A stretch of DNA of 64,000 nt from Gracilaria gracilis (lineage: Eukaryota > Rhodophyta > Florideophyceae > Gracilariales > Gracilariaceae). A program made the position numbers and the translations under genes. The notes under the pieces were generated by a model, which saw only the letters and a list, made by a program, of their open reading frames with translations, made no database searches and had not been told where the DNA came from. Location: NCBI GenBank assembly GCA_030374805.1, contig JARGSG010000200.1, positions 744,001 to 808,000 on the forward strand, written 5' to 3'. Positions 50,946 through 60,428 of this stretch are shown in pieces; within the stretch, counting starts at the first letter, position 1; every line of letters starts with the position of its first letter.

Positions 50946-52035
50946 AACGATGGGGAAAGGAAGCTACTGTGATCACCTACACTTTGCGTGACTTTATAAA
51001 GTGTTGCAGACTGGTATGTTTTGTCAATTGGGACGCAATGAGCTTCCTTTTATGTGACATAGCCGTTTATGTACAACCTGGTGCCTATTGCGAAAACATT
51101 TTATGAACTACCTGGGTGGAAAAACTCATAATTTAATAATATGTATGTTTGCAAAATGGGGCACAGTATCATGAAGCCTCTATTTTATGTAACATTTGCT
51201 TTCCCCAATTCTCCTACATTATCTCTATATCCGTATTCTAAGCAATCATTGCTGAAGTCACCAAAAGATGGTTCTCGCTCGCGTAGATGGCCACCATATC
51301 CTAATATGTTGGGTATCTATCTTACGCGGTACCCGTATACCGAGGGTCTGTTGTAGCTGCCAAATCTACCGCTTATACATAGAATGCTTACAGCTATTTC
51401 AAAAACAGGGTCATTAAGCAGCATATTCATCCCTACAAATGCGCCGTGTCACACGGCCCATTTTGTTGCCATTTTGGATAGATCACTTGTTTGGATCATT
51501 TCACTGCCAACAAATAAAATTAGTAAGATGAAAATCATCCAAAGTTGCCACATTTTGGATTTGCAATCATGTTGACTCCTAAAACTGCTTTTCTTCGTAA
51601 CAACCTTATACAATGTTTTTCTACCATTCGTACCAATTATTTGGTGCCGTCAGTTATAGGTTATCTGTAGACCAAATGAGAAAACTTTTTTTACTACCAA
51701 TTTGTAGCCCTTGTTTTACTGCCAAAGTGGTTTTAAAGATACCCAGTTACTGCCCTGCCCTAAACTACCAATACCTTGAATAAGACAGTACAGAACACTC
51801 AAATGAACGTAAATACTTAGAGGTGGCTATTTTTTGACTTCTCTTACTGATTGCTGCCAAAAACGCTTGACTATTTGACTTCCAACTATGTAAATAAGTA
51901 GTCAAAAATACGACCCTGACTAAACCACAAAGATCTATTTTATCTATATTTGAAAAGACTTCTCTCAATTACAAACGTTAACCAACCATTTTTCTAATAA
52001 CATTCCAAAACCTAAGTACTGAATAGAAACCTCAT
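50946..52035. other. Intergenic region, AT-rich
   Basis: No gene supported. A hairpin GCCGTGT-C-ACACGGC at 51443-51457, inside AAATGC...CCCATTTT, resembles the hairpin repeats at 35076 and 36288. Confidence 0.4.
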
Positions 52036-52130
52036 CTGGTTATCAAAGAGCTTTGCGACCATTTCTTACGAGAGGCCTGCTTCTCGAAGCTCTGATCTCT
52101 ACTGTGTTTGAATAGATTTGGATTATTATA
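52036..52130 (+). repeat. DIRS-like inverted repeat A, left copy
   Basis: Nearly perfect reverse complement of 53258-53347. Contains the palindromic block GAGGCCTGCTTCTCGAAGC-type sequence and CTACTGTGTTTGAATAGA. Degraded fragments are scattered at about 32828 and 35123. Confidence 0.75.
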
Positions 52131-52231
52131 TGTATAAGCGTCATGATTTGCCAATGTACCAGCACCTCCGGTAGATCTTTTGAACAGACATTCCCCAACA
52201 GCCACTTTTGCGCTTCTCATACATGTGCCTT

Positions 52232-52919
52232 TTATCTCTTCGAAGGGCCTCCAATGTGTGAGGTTCCATCTTTAGAGAGTTTAGATGCCTGAGCGAGACG
52301 GAGTTTGGCAAGTTCTTTGGCTGCCTCGATCTCCAAACGAGAGGTCAAGGCCTCTCGAGCAGTCTGATAGGGTTCGGAATGTACGGCATCGTGTCCTTGC
52401 TCAACAAGGAACGCGATTTGTAGAACGACTTCGATCCCCTGCTTCACAATGTCCTTGAAGTACTGTCCCCTCATGGTCAGAACTTCGAGGCTTGCCTTTA
52501 AACTCTGTTCTCCGAGAGCCAAAAGCTTTCCACATTGTTGAAAGTTATCAGTTTCTTCGCGTGCAAGCCAAAAAGCATTCAACGATACTTCAAGCCAAAC
52601 CCCAGCGGCATTTATGTACTCCCATTCTTTCGCAGAACGCTTGTCGTGATTGCGCAGCTCTCCGGAGAAAGAACTCGATGGGGGCTTGAAGTAACCCGTA
52701 TGCGAAACGGGCACATAATCTCCTCTCTGGTAGATAGTACCATGCCCATTAAGTTTATCGGCATCTACCGCGAGGGCAACAGCATTGTAATCATTATTTT
52801 CTGGCTTAGAGGCGTTCCAAACGGCCTGAAAGTCCAAAACTTGGAGCTGTTGTGGTGCCTCGGGAGGTTGATCGGTCGAAATGGCGCTAGCGCTTTGTTC
52901 CCGTGTGTGTTGAAGATGT
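52232..52919 (-). CDS. Gag-like ORF of the DIRS-like element
   Basis: The frame is open from a TGA at about 52920 to 52232, about 228 codons, with no ATG near its start; the most convincing protein-like part begins at LDFQAVWNASKPEN. Features: YQRGDYVPVSHTGY, an aromatic segment, then long amphipathic helices (LGEQSLKASLEVLTMRG, IEAAKELAKLRLAQ). No known domain is recognised, but position between repeats A and B and the helical, hydrophilic nature suit the first ORF of DIRS elements. Confidence 0.45.
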
Positions 52920-52944
52920 CACCGCTCGGGAAGAGGGAAGTTTC

Positions 52945-53257
52945 TAAGAAAAGAACATGGGAGGGAAGAGAGGGAGACATCAGTACGATCCTTGGCGGAT
53001 TTTGTAGGACGGTGACTTTCTGTGCGAGACAGTCAACAAAGCTGCATTCGAAGACAGCGATCCCCACAAGACAGTAGCCACGCAGAGGCTGCACTAGGGT
53101 AGTGTAGCTAGACTTTCTGCGAGACGTCCATCGGAGACAGAGATATCCTCAAGAGGGTTCGCCAGCAACGCTGGGCTAGGTCACTGCGGATGACGCACGC
53201 TCGCTATTCCCCAGTGTAGTCCTTTCATCCCTGTACGCAATAGAGACATGTCACATA
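52945..53257 (+). repeat. DIRS-like inverted repeat B, left copy
   Basis: About 310 bp, high-identity reverse complement of 56333-56640 (for example CCCCAGTGTAGTCCTTTCAT here, its complement near 56360). Ends are approximate. Confidence 0.8.
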
Positions 53258-53347
53258 ATCCAAATCTATTCAAACACAGTAGAGATCAGAGCTTCGAGAA
53301 GCAGGCTTCTCGTAAGAAATGGTCGCAAAGCTCTTTGATAACCAGAT
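53258..53347 (-). repeat. DIRS-like inverted repeat A, right copy
   Basis: Reverse complement of about 52036-52130, directly adjoining repeat B. Confidence 0.75.
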
Positions 53348-54501
53348 GAAGAGACGAGACGTCGCTGCGAGCGAATCTTTGGCGTCAACTGCTCAACGCT
53401 TCGCCATTCGTAGTCCGCTCCATTCGGTATGGTATCATAGATCAACCATCAATACCATGCAAGGACGGGACAGTACTACACAAAATTCCCCAGTCTCTGC
53501 CGGACAAGGATTACGCAGAAAAAGACTTGAGACGAAGAATATTAGAGAATATCTACGAGGAAATGACAGAGAAGTTCGCGATGGCTCGGGTAGCAGAGAG
53601 CAAGATGGTTTGTTCCGCTTTTACTGCGTGTCGCACCGATTCTACTGGAGAAGAGTAGCCCCGGTTTGTAATCAATCTTTCACAGCGGAGCAAGCACTGT
53701 CCAAAAGAGACAACAAGAATGGAGATTTTGCCTGGGTTTGCTCTCGACCTCCAACACAAGGACTATCTCATGTCCTGAGATATAAAAGGGGGATACCGCG
53801 CGTTTTATCTGCACCCCAGTATGCGGGACAATTGTATCTTTCGATACGGGAGGCGGTACTTTCGCTGCATAGCGCTTCATTTCGGCTGGGGGCGTTTAGC
53901 CTGGTGGTTCATAAAGCTGCTCAAGCCGCTCGTCAGGTACATCCGTTGCACGTTAGGCTACCCGCTCTTGCCTTACGACGACGACTTCTTGGCAGCGCCG
54001 TCGCCCCCGAGCCGCCCTTCCACGCCAACGGACTGCGCAAAAGCACGCAAGAAGCTGGGACGGCTTTTTCAAACGTTGGGGACAACCAGACACCCTTCAA
54101 AGGGCAACTGGCAGGGTTCTCAGCAATTGGAACACATGGGGTTTCACATCGAAACACTCCATATGCGTGTCTACGTAGTGTCGCACAAAGTGGAACGCGT
54201 TCAATGCCTTGCCGTGAAACTCCTGCGCACTGCTCTTTTGCATCGACGCTTGGTGTCCCAGCAATCGCTGCGCCAGTTCTGTGGCGTTTGAATTTCTTTA
54301 GGCCTAGCCTTCCCTCTGGCGCGATTCTACACACGGTCGTTCTACGACGATATTTGTACAACTTCGTACAAGGGTCGTCAACTGCTCGGAGACGATGTCC
54401 GCGTTCGCCTCTCCCGGCAGTCTCTCAGGGACCTTCGCTACTGGCGCTCATTTACCCACGGCGAGGGTCGCTCACTCCACCACGAGGGAGCTCAGCTCTC
54501 A
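53348..54501 (+). pseudogene. Reverse transcriptase, DIRS-like element
   Basis: The clear RT reading lies in the frame of 53821-54291: RYFRCIALHFGWGRLAWWFI, KLLKPLVRYIR and LPYDDDFLAAP, aligning with the FRF..LPFGW..SP..FTKL...LPYLDDFL blocks of DIRS RTs; the catalytic box is YDDD rather than YLDD. A TGA at 54289-54291 interrupts, after which the frame continues through LAFPLARFYTRSFYDD and LRDLRYWRSF to the RNase H. The 5' part (53348-53820) is not cleanly readable in one frame. Confidence 0.75.
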
Positions 54502-55092
54502 ATGCACAGCGACGCAGCGGACGTAGGTTACGGAGGTACGCTTGGTACAAACCTCCGGGTATGGAGCCCCGGTTCGTGGGAAGGACAAGGTTTATGGAGA
54601 AACAACGAGAAGATTCTTTCGATCACCCTACGGGAGCTGCGCGCAGTTCGGCTTCTCATGTCCCACCACTTAGCGGACCATCTTTCTCAGGATCACGTGC
54701 GCAAGGTGCTCATTCACGAAGACAATCAGGCTGTTGCCCTAGTTCTGAATGCTATGGTTTCAACCTTCCATGCGCTGATGTCAGAGTGGCGGAAGCTTCG
54801 TCGACTCCTACGCACTCTCGGGATAACAGTGGAAGCAAGGTGGCTGCCCATTGCAGTGAACCGTTTCGCGGATCGGCTCTCCCGAACGTGGTTGCCGCAC
54901 GACGTTCGTGCGACGCTGCGCCTGATGGACACATTAAAGCGCGAATACGCCTTCGACTGCCACGTATTCTGGAATCGGCCACTCGGGGAACGACTATCAG
55001 CCTGCAGGAAGTACATGGAGTCCCACATGCAGAAACACTGGTCGCCGAACCCATGTCATTTGTGGACCCCCCCTTCGACTTTCTTCCCCTAG
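54502..55092 (+). CDS. RNase H domain, DIRS-like element
   Basis: 196 residues, same frame as the RT. MHSDAADVGYGGTL is the RNase H opening with the first catalytic Asp; SITLRELRAVRLL carries the Glu; VLIHEDNQAVALVLN the third acidic residue; VNRFADRLSR the last block. This is the RNase H form found in DIRS elements and related tyrosine-recombinase retroelements. The continuing reading after a frameshift near 55050 is VDPPFDFLPLVIDKIAREGS, KGVLVTLHWPNQQWV, ending near 55290. Confidence 0.82.
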   Translation: MHSDAADVGYGGTLGTNLRVWSPGSWEGQGLWRNNEKILSITLRELRAVRLLMSHHLADHLSQDHVRKVLIHEDNQAVALVLNAMVSTFHALMSEWRKLRRLLRTLGITVEARWLPIAVNRFADRLSRTWLPHDVRATLRLMDTLKREYAFDCHVFWNRPLGERLSACRKYMESHMQKHWSPNPCHLWTPPSTFFP

Positions 55093-55144
55093 TCATCGAC
55101 AAAATCGCCCGCGAAGGGTCGAAGGGAGTCCTCGTCACTCTACA

Positions 55145-56095
55145 TTGGCCGAACCAACAGTGGGTTTCCTGCCTTCAACGCATGAGCACACACTTCACAG
55201 TGATGCACCCACAGAACATTCCGTACCCGCTACTGCTCAATCGTACCTGCGCCCACAAATGGGCGGTAGTTCTGGCACGGATCCGCTGCTAGCGCAGTAC
55301 CGCTCTGGTATTCGCCGCTCCATTCTGTCACGTGCAGGCCCAAACGACACCACGGGTGGTGCTCAAACCGCCGCAGATCTCGTTGCGGAGTACGGCTATT
55401 CGTCTACAACTTGGCACAATCGATCTACACAACTGCGCAAATGGTTCGCTTTCTGTCAAGCTAATGGACGTACGCCTTTGGCGTCGAGCGATAATGACGT
55501 AATTACGTTTGTTGGGTTTCTGGTTTCGGAAGGCAGCGTCAAGCCTTCCTCCATTCCGCAACATCTTAAGGCCGTCTCACGGTATCATGAACACTTGAGT
55601 CACCCTTCTCCAACGGCATCTCAGGCCGTTAAAGATGTCGTGGCTGCCTTTACTCGCAAAGTTTCGCTCCACGCTCCCTTAAAGGATGCCAGAGCCAGTC
55701 TTCCTGCTGAAGAAATGAAACGAATAATAGAATACGGTTATACTTCAAGCAACATGAGTAAAGTTGGTGCCTGCTGTGCTACCCTATTCAGTTTTTCGTT
55801 TCGTTTGAGGGCGGTGAGTCTTCATGCTCTTCGGCGCTCAGATGTTACTGTCTCAGGTGACGTGATACAAATTGCAGTTCGCCGTCGTAAAGGAAAGCAG
55901 TTGATGCGGCCACTTCTTCTCAAGTACAGCCGAAGCCCAATTTGCAATGAAGAACGCACTCCATTTCCCCTTGTTCAACGGTGGTTGCGCCTCTCTCGTT
56001 CACCGGTTCTTTTCGCCAGCGCGGCGAGGCCAGACCCGTCATTGACTCACTCCTTTCGGCTTTCCCTAGCCTGTGTTTCTATCGCGCCGCCATAG
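55145..56095 (+). CDS. Tyrosine recombinase, DIRS-like element
   Basis: 316 residues as an open frame; the recombinase proper begins after about residue 45. N-terminal SAM-like core-binding domain (YGYSSTTWHNRSTQLRKWFA, FVGFLVSEGSVKPSSIPQHL). The catalytic domain starts at LPAEEMKRIIEYGY; FSFSFRLRAVSLHALRRSDV contains the first catalytic Arg, and THSFRLS gives the His-x-x-Arg box. The catalytic Tyr region is not recognised in this frame: the ORF stops 13 residues later, so the C-terminus is probably broken. Mediates integration of the circular DNA in DIRS elements. Confidence 0.8.
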   Translation: MAEPTVGFLPSTHEHTLHSDAPTEHSVPATAQSYLRPQMGGSSGTDPLLAQYRSGIRRSILSRAGPNDTTGGAQTAADLVAEYGYSSTTWHNRSTQLRKWFAFCQANGRTPLASSDNDVITFVGFLVSEGSVKPSSIPQHLKAVSRYHEHLSHPSPTASQAVKDVVAAFTRKVSLHAPLKDARASLPAEEMKRIIEYGYTSSNMSKVGACCATLFSFSFRLRAVSLHALRRSDVTVSGDVIQIAVRRRKGKQLMRPLLLKYSRSPICNEERTPFPLVQRWLRLSRSPVLFASAARPDPSLTHSFRLSLACVSIAPP

Positions 56096-56332
56096 GGATA
56101 CTTTTACAGCGCGCACAGCCCTCGGATCGGATCGTCCAAAGAACTGTTGCAACTCGGTTTCTCACGAAAGATCATTATGCACAGGTTTGACTGGACGTCA
56201 GAATCTATGTTTCGGGGTTTATTCGGACAGTGCGGTTTTCTTGTCTGCCGCATCGGCATACTTTTTTGCTCATCTATTGCCTCGCCCTCCGTCTTCGTAA
56301 CATCATCATTTTGTTCTTCAATCTTTTTATGT

Positions 56333-56640
56333 GACATGTCTCTATGCGTACAGGGATGAAAGGACTACACTGGGGAATAGCGAGTGTGCCTCATCCGCAT
56401 TGACCTAGCCGAGCGTTGCTGGCGAACCATCTTGAGAAGATCTTTGTCTCCGATGGACGTCTCGCAGAATGTCTAGCTACACTACCCTAGTCCAGTCTCT
56501 GCGTGGCTACTGTCTTGCGGGGATCGCTGTCTTCGAATGCAGCTTTGTTGACTGTCTCGCACAGGAAGTCACCGTCCTACAAAAGCCGCCAAGGATCATA
56601 CTGATGTCTCCCTCTCTCACCTCCCATGTCCGTTTCTTAC
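56333..56640 (-). repeat. DIRS-like inverted repeat B, right copy
   Basis: Reverse complement of about 52945-53257, with scattered differences. Confidence 0.8.
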
Positions 56641-56798
56641 CCACCCAAACCCCGCTTTTGGCGCCCTTTTACATATATATTTCTTCTTTGTCGCAACAGA
56701 CTGGCTTCTATCTAATAAGAAGGCCCTTATATCTAGCGAACTGTTGCTAGTAGCTTTGTATCTCTGTAAACACTTGAGTTTCTTCAATCTTTTCATTA

Positions 56799-56866
56799 TA
56801 TGTATAAGCGTCACGATTTGCCAATGTACCAGCACTTCCGGTAGATCTCCTGAACAGAGACCTATA
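56799..56866 (+). repeat. DIRS-like direct repeat, right copy
   Basis: TATGTATAAGCGTCACGATT and the following 48 bases repeat 52131-52200 in the same orientation, with a few differences. Together with repeats A and B it marks the right limit of the element. Confidence 0.7.
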
Positions 56867-57434
56867 GTACTGCAATAGCCGAAATTGCCCAAATTGACTT
56901 AGGGCCGTTCCAATACTTTTTTTGTATAGAAATAGCATATGGAAATTTTCTCTGGAGGTAGAGGGAAAAAGAAAAACTTCACAAACCCCAACTACTTAGG
57001 TACGAGTAATATTGCTAGTTATGACCTTATTCCCAGCCGTGCGATACCAAACAGGCAAACAATGTTTTTAGGCATTTTAGCAAGGTTATGAAACTTCAAT
57101 CATCGGAATTTACTCTTATTTCAATCAATGTTTCCATGTATTACTCGACCTCCCTCTTAAGCACACACACAAATCAATGAACTCCTCCCTGCCGTTTGTT
57201 TTAGGACCCACAAAATCAACCGCATTATTTGATACGACAATTCGTAATGACATTTAAGATTATGGTATCCAATGCACTAACAGCTTATCCATCTCCGTTA
57301 AGAAAACCATATTTATAGAATCGTATTTCGCTTTCTTCTGTGCATCTCTGTAACCAAAATTTTTTTATTCAGATACCATATTGAAAAAAAGGTTATCTAG
57401 ATATGTTCCACTAGAAGGTTTCCGAGATTAGAAA
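56867..57434. other. AT-rich intergenic region
   Basis: Nothing supported. Confidence 0.4.
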
Positions 57435-58344
57435 CTAAATACTCTGCGAATAAAAAGTTTTCGAAAACAGTTTTTCGCCAAGACCGATTTCGGCGTGGAC
57501 AATGTTTGCAACTGCCAGGAAGCAAGTCGAATGAAGTTCAAGCTTGTGTCTAAATTTCGAACCAAGAGCTCTAAACCTCTTGATTCGGTAATTAAACTTT
57601 TCCTGTTGAGCTCTCGCGTTTCTATGAATCATCTTTGAAATTCCGGCAATATTTTTGGGAGTGAAGCATTTTCCATCTTCGTATCCATTGTCTGCGATTA
57701 CTTTCTCATTTTTGTTAAGGCATAGCTCCAATCTCTCCCTAAATATTTTTAGAACATTGTATGAACCGCAGGGATAAGGTCCATTGTACCAAACAATTTG
57801 AACAACTTTGGCATCTATTCCAATTTCATATCTCAGACCCGGTCCATTATATTTATGGGAGTATTATATACTGTCAAAAGGTGTGGGCTCTTGTATAGAA
57901 AAATCAACACCATTGACACTTAGAGCTGGAGTCCTAGTACATGCTACAGTGCGTTTCTCGAAACATATCTGTCACAATGTTAGAAATGAAAAGTGTCTTG
58001 GTATTTGAAATGGTTTAGAAAGAACCTACAGAGTTAATCTCAGACAGCGCGTGAAGTTCAATCCAAATCCACTTTCTATACGTCTTTTCGTCACAATCTT
58101 TAATAGTTGCGTTAACGGATTGTGATGAATAGTTCTTTAGGAAGAGCAGAGCACAGAGAAAATGAGATGGGCGGCAAATACGTGGCGATCTCATATTTAT
58201 CCTATTCCATAAGACGGCACAAACCTCTGGCCCTGCACCATATAGCGCTTTGAAGCGCCTTTGCCTAACCACGACACTCAGTCCATGACTTCGTGCAAGC
58301 ATAGACCTTGAGGCATAAATGAATGTGGTTGCGGATGCCTTCAT
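57435..58344 (-). pseudogene. Decayed DDE transposase (DDE_Tnp_4-like), second family
   Basis: N-terminal part at 58344-58015: RRFKALYGAGPEVCAVLWNR, FLCALLFLKNYSSQS and CDEKTYRKWIWIELHALSE, an N-terminal helical domain seen in such transposases. Middle: LSVNGVDFSIQEPTPF, where VNG replaces the usual V-D-G of the first catalytic block, a stop after FDSI, then YSHKYNGPGLRYEIGIDAKV. C-terminal 57731-57435: KVIADNGYEDGKCFTP with the second Asp, FNYRIKRFRALGSKFRH with the Glu position degenerate, and CFLAVANIVHAEIG. Clearly distinct from the copy at 33376-34652. Inactive. Confidence 0.75.
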
Positions 58345-59667
58345 CCAAAAAAAATATTGTTAAAAGGAAGAGCTAAAGCCACTCTTTTTGTCAGTTACCA
58401 AGGACTGAATCGCTTTACGAGGTTGGGCAAACTTTTGGCCTGAAAATAGTAGGAGGTCAATGAGGTGGGTGGTTGAGTTACTATTCTTATCGCAGCGAAG
58501 ATGGCAACAATAAGCAGCTGCGTTTTAAATGATACTTCAATGTCTGTCTCCTGGGTTCAAACTGTCATTTTGAATCTTTAGGGCATCATAAATTTGTACG
58601 GACAAAATGGAGTCTGTGATCTCATCAAAACTTCCCGCGTATGAGAAGAATTCAATTTGATTGCGCAGCATGCATCTGCGTCAATTTCATGCACTCTGAC
58701 AGCTTATTTAAATTCAGCCCACTATGTCACTGTCAGCTCTACAACAACGAAGCAGGAAATGTCTATTCGCAGTACTGTTTTTATACTGAAAAGTGATCAC
58801 TACCGACGGACATTAAAAGCAACTTATTGCCAAAATTTGTAAGACTTTCATAGGGGGCCAGAAAGCAATCCAGCTTGGCAAGGCAAAAGTTTCAGAACAA
58901 GACAAATATAACTTATGCAAAGAGAAAGAAACAGGGAAACAAAAGTGGCATAAGTTCAGTTCTTGAGACTCCCTGCTTTTCGTTATAGTAGCAATTGTAG
59001 GGTTTAGACGGTAAATATTCCAAAGTCTAAGACAATATTGCCAACGGTGGCATACGAAAGTAGATATTTAGACATCAACACTTCGAAATTTCATGCTTTT
59101 CTCTAAAACAAGCAAAATGTATACTTGCAAAGTTTCGTCGTCTGCTCAACAAACGCTCTGAAACTTTGCAGTTCAGAAGATATTTATAGTATCTTTGAAG
59201 TTGTGCTCAGTTTTAGAGCAACCGAGGCCAGGTTCCGCGAGGAAGCCCATGAAGATTTAGCGACTTAATAGATTTAATGGTTATGATTCTCTAATCAAAG
59301 CATAACTTATGCAAAAGTTTTGCAAACTTATGTTGGTTCATGTAATCACTTATGTCTAAAAGAAATTGTCGTAAGTAATTGGGCCTTGCTGAAAAATGCT
59401 TGTCTTACTTATCTTGGTTGTGATGCTTTTATCGTGATTTAATATACGTGTATGGGCGAGAAGGCGAACGGCAGTCTGACAAATTCAGGTTGACGTAAAG
59501 AAAATACCTTTCGTATGCAATTCAGTTCTTACCACTTACCAACCTGCTCCAACAGTACGTTGGACTCGTTTGGTTGCACTGTCGTAATTCTCTGCAGCAA
59601 CTGTGTACCCAACCATTCAAAATAGTTGAATTATAAATCCTCTCTGACTGTAGTACTGAGTTTACTG
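58345..59667. other. AT-rich intergenic region before element 3
   Basis: No gene supported; open frames are short and low in protein-like content. Confidence 0.4.
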
Positions 59668-60175
59668 TGTAGTACAATGAGACCTCACTGGGTTGGTGCC
59701 ACGTGGGCCTACTGGTGCGCCTTGCTGGCTGCACTGTACCCACTTGGTATTCTGTATTTTATAATTTCTAATTTCTAATTTATAGTCTAGGATAGTTTAG
59801 CATTGCTGGCCCATGACAGTAGGTCATGGGCACAGCCGATGACGTCATGCCCGCATGGGAGATCGGCCTCGGTGCACCTTGTATATATTGTGGTGCACCT
59901 CGCCTTCCCCCTCGGGTATTGTAAAGTCAGGCACCACTAGGGCAGTAACTATACCATCTTGGTCACTTGCTACTCTATTACTATTCAGGTTTTACCGCGC
60001 GTCGACGTCTACTACCGTACACCTACACGGTCTAGACTAGTTGCCCCGCCGTTTGCCCCTGCGGGTTTCAGGTGCCCTACTACCATATTGGTTGTGTGTT
60101 TTTCCCGTTTAGGTTGAGCCCTCGCGCGTTCCCTCTACCAGGCGGACCCCACACCTTATCGGTATTTGTACGACA
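59668..60175 (+). repeat. 5' LTR of Ty3 element 3 (inferred)
   Basis: No second LTR is available for comparison, so limits are inferred from the short inverted ends (TGTAGTAC at the start, GTACGACA at the end) and the primer site 3 nt downstream. Internal promoter-like signals: hairpin GCCCATGAC-AGTAG-GTCATGGGC at 59809-59831, CRE-like palindrome TGACGTCA at 59840-59847, TATATAT at 59882-59888. Confidence 0.65.
59840..59888 (+). promoter_or_regulatory. Putative LTR promoter: CRE-like site and TATA box
   Basis: TGACGTCA (59840-59847), the bZIP/CREB-type palindrome, lies 34 bp before TATATAT (59882-59888) in the LTR of element 3. Promoter role inferred from position only. Confidence 0.45.
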
Positions 60176-60178
60176 TTT

Positions 60179-60194
60179 TGGTCTCCCGACCTAG
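60179..60194 (+). other. Primer-binding site of Ty3 element 3
   Basis: TGGTCTCCCGACCTAG, identical over all 16 bases to the element-1 site. Confidence 0.8.
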
Positions 60195-60428
60195 AAGTTT
60201 CTTGGTTTTTGTCGTACCTTTACTGGTGAACAGAAGACATTCGAAAGGATTCTGGAAGTTCACACACCTATTTGGTTTCGTAGGAATACTCGCGAAGCAA
60301 TTGGATACCACTATTGGTCACTATGGAAAGACCTAAAAAGGATTACTCGTGGCTCTAGCGCGCCACCTAGCCACAAGGGTTCTGCTGCGGCTTCGGCCGC
60401 TAAACCCATTCTGGATAATCCCGAGGAG

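Larger units (their letters stand above)
52036..56866 (+). mobile_element. DIRS-like tyrosine-recombinase retrotransposon region
   Basis: Encodes a gag-like ORF, RT, RNase H and a tyrosine recombinase, the DIRS order, and lacks LTRs. Repeats are interleaved. Segment A (about 52036-52130) recurs inverted at about 53258-53347. Segment B (about 52945-53257) recurs inverted at about 56333-56640. A 70-bp block after A (52131-52200) recurs in direct orientation at 56799-56866. Inverted terminal and internal complementary repeats of this kind are typical of DIRS elements, which replicate through a circle. The gag-like ORF is on the opposite strand to RT, so two copies in opposite orientation joined at about 52940-53260 is an alternative. 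Confidence 0.7.

Noticed and set aside
53319..55292. 657-codon frame across the DIRS-like RT region
   Set aside because: Only its last part (from about 55040) looks real; across 53.8-55.0 kb the RT and RNase H motifs are in a different frame.
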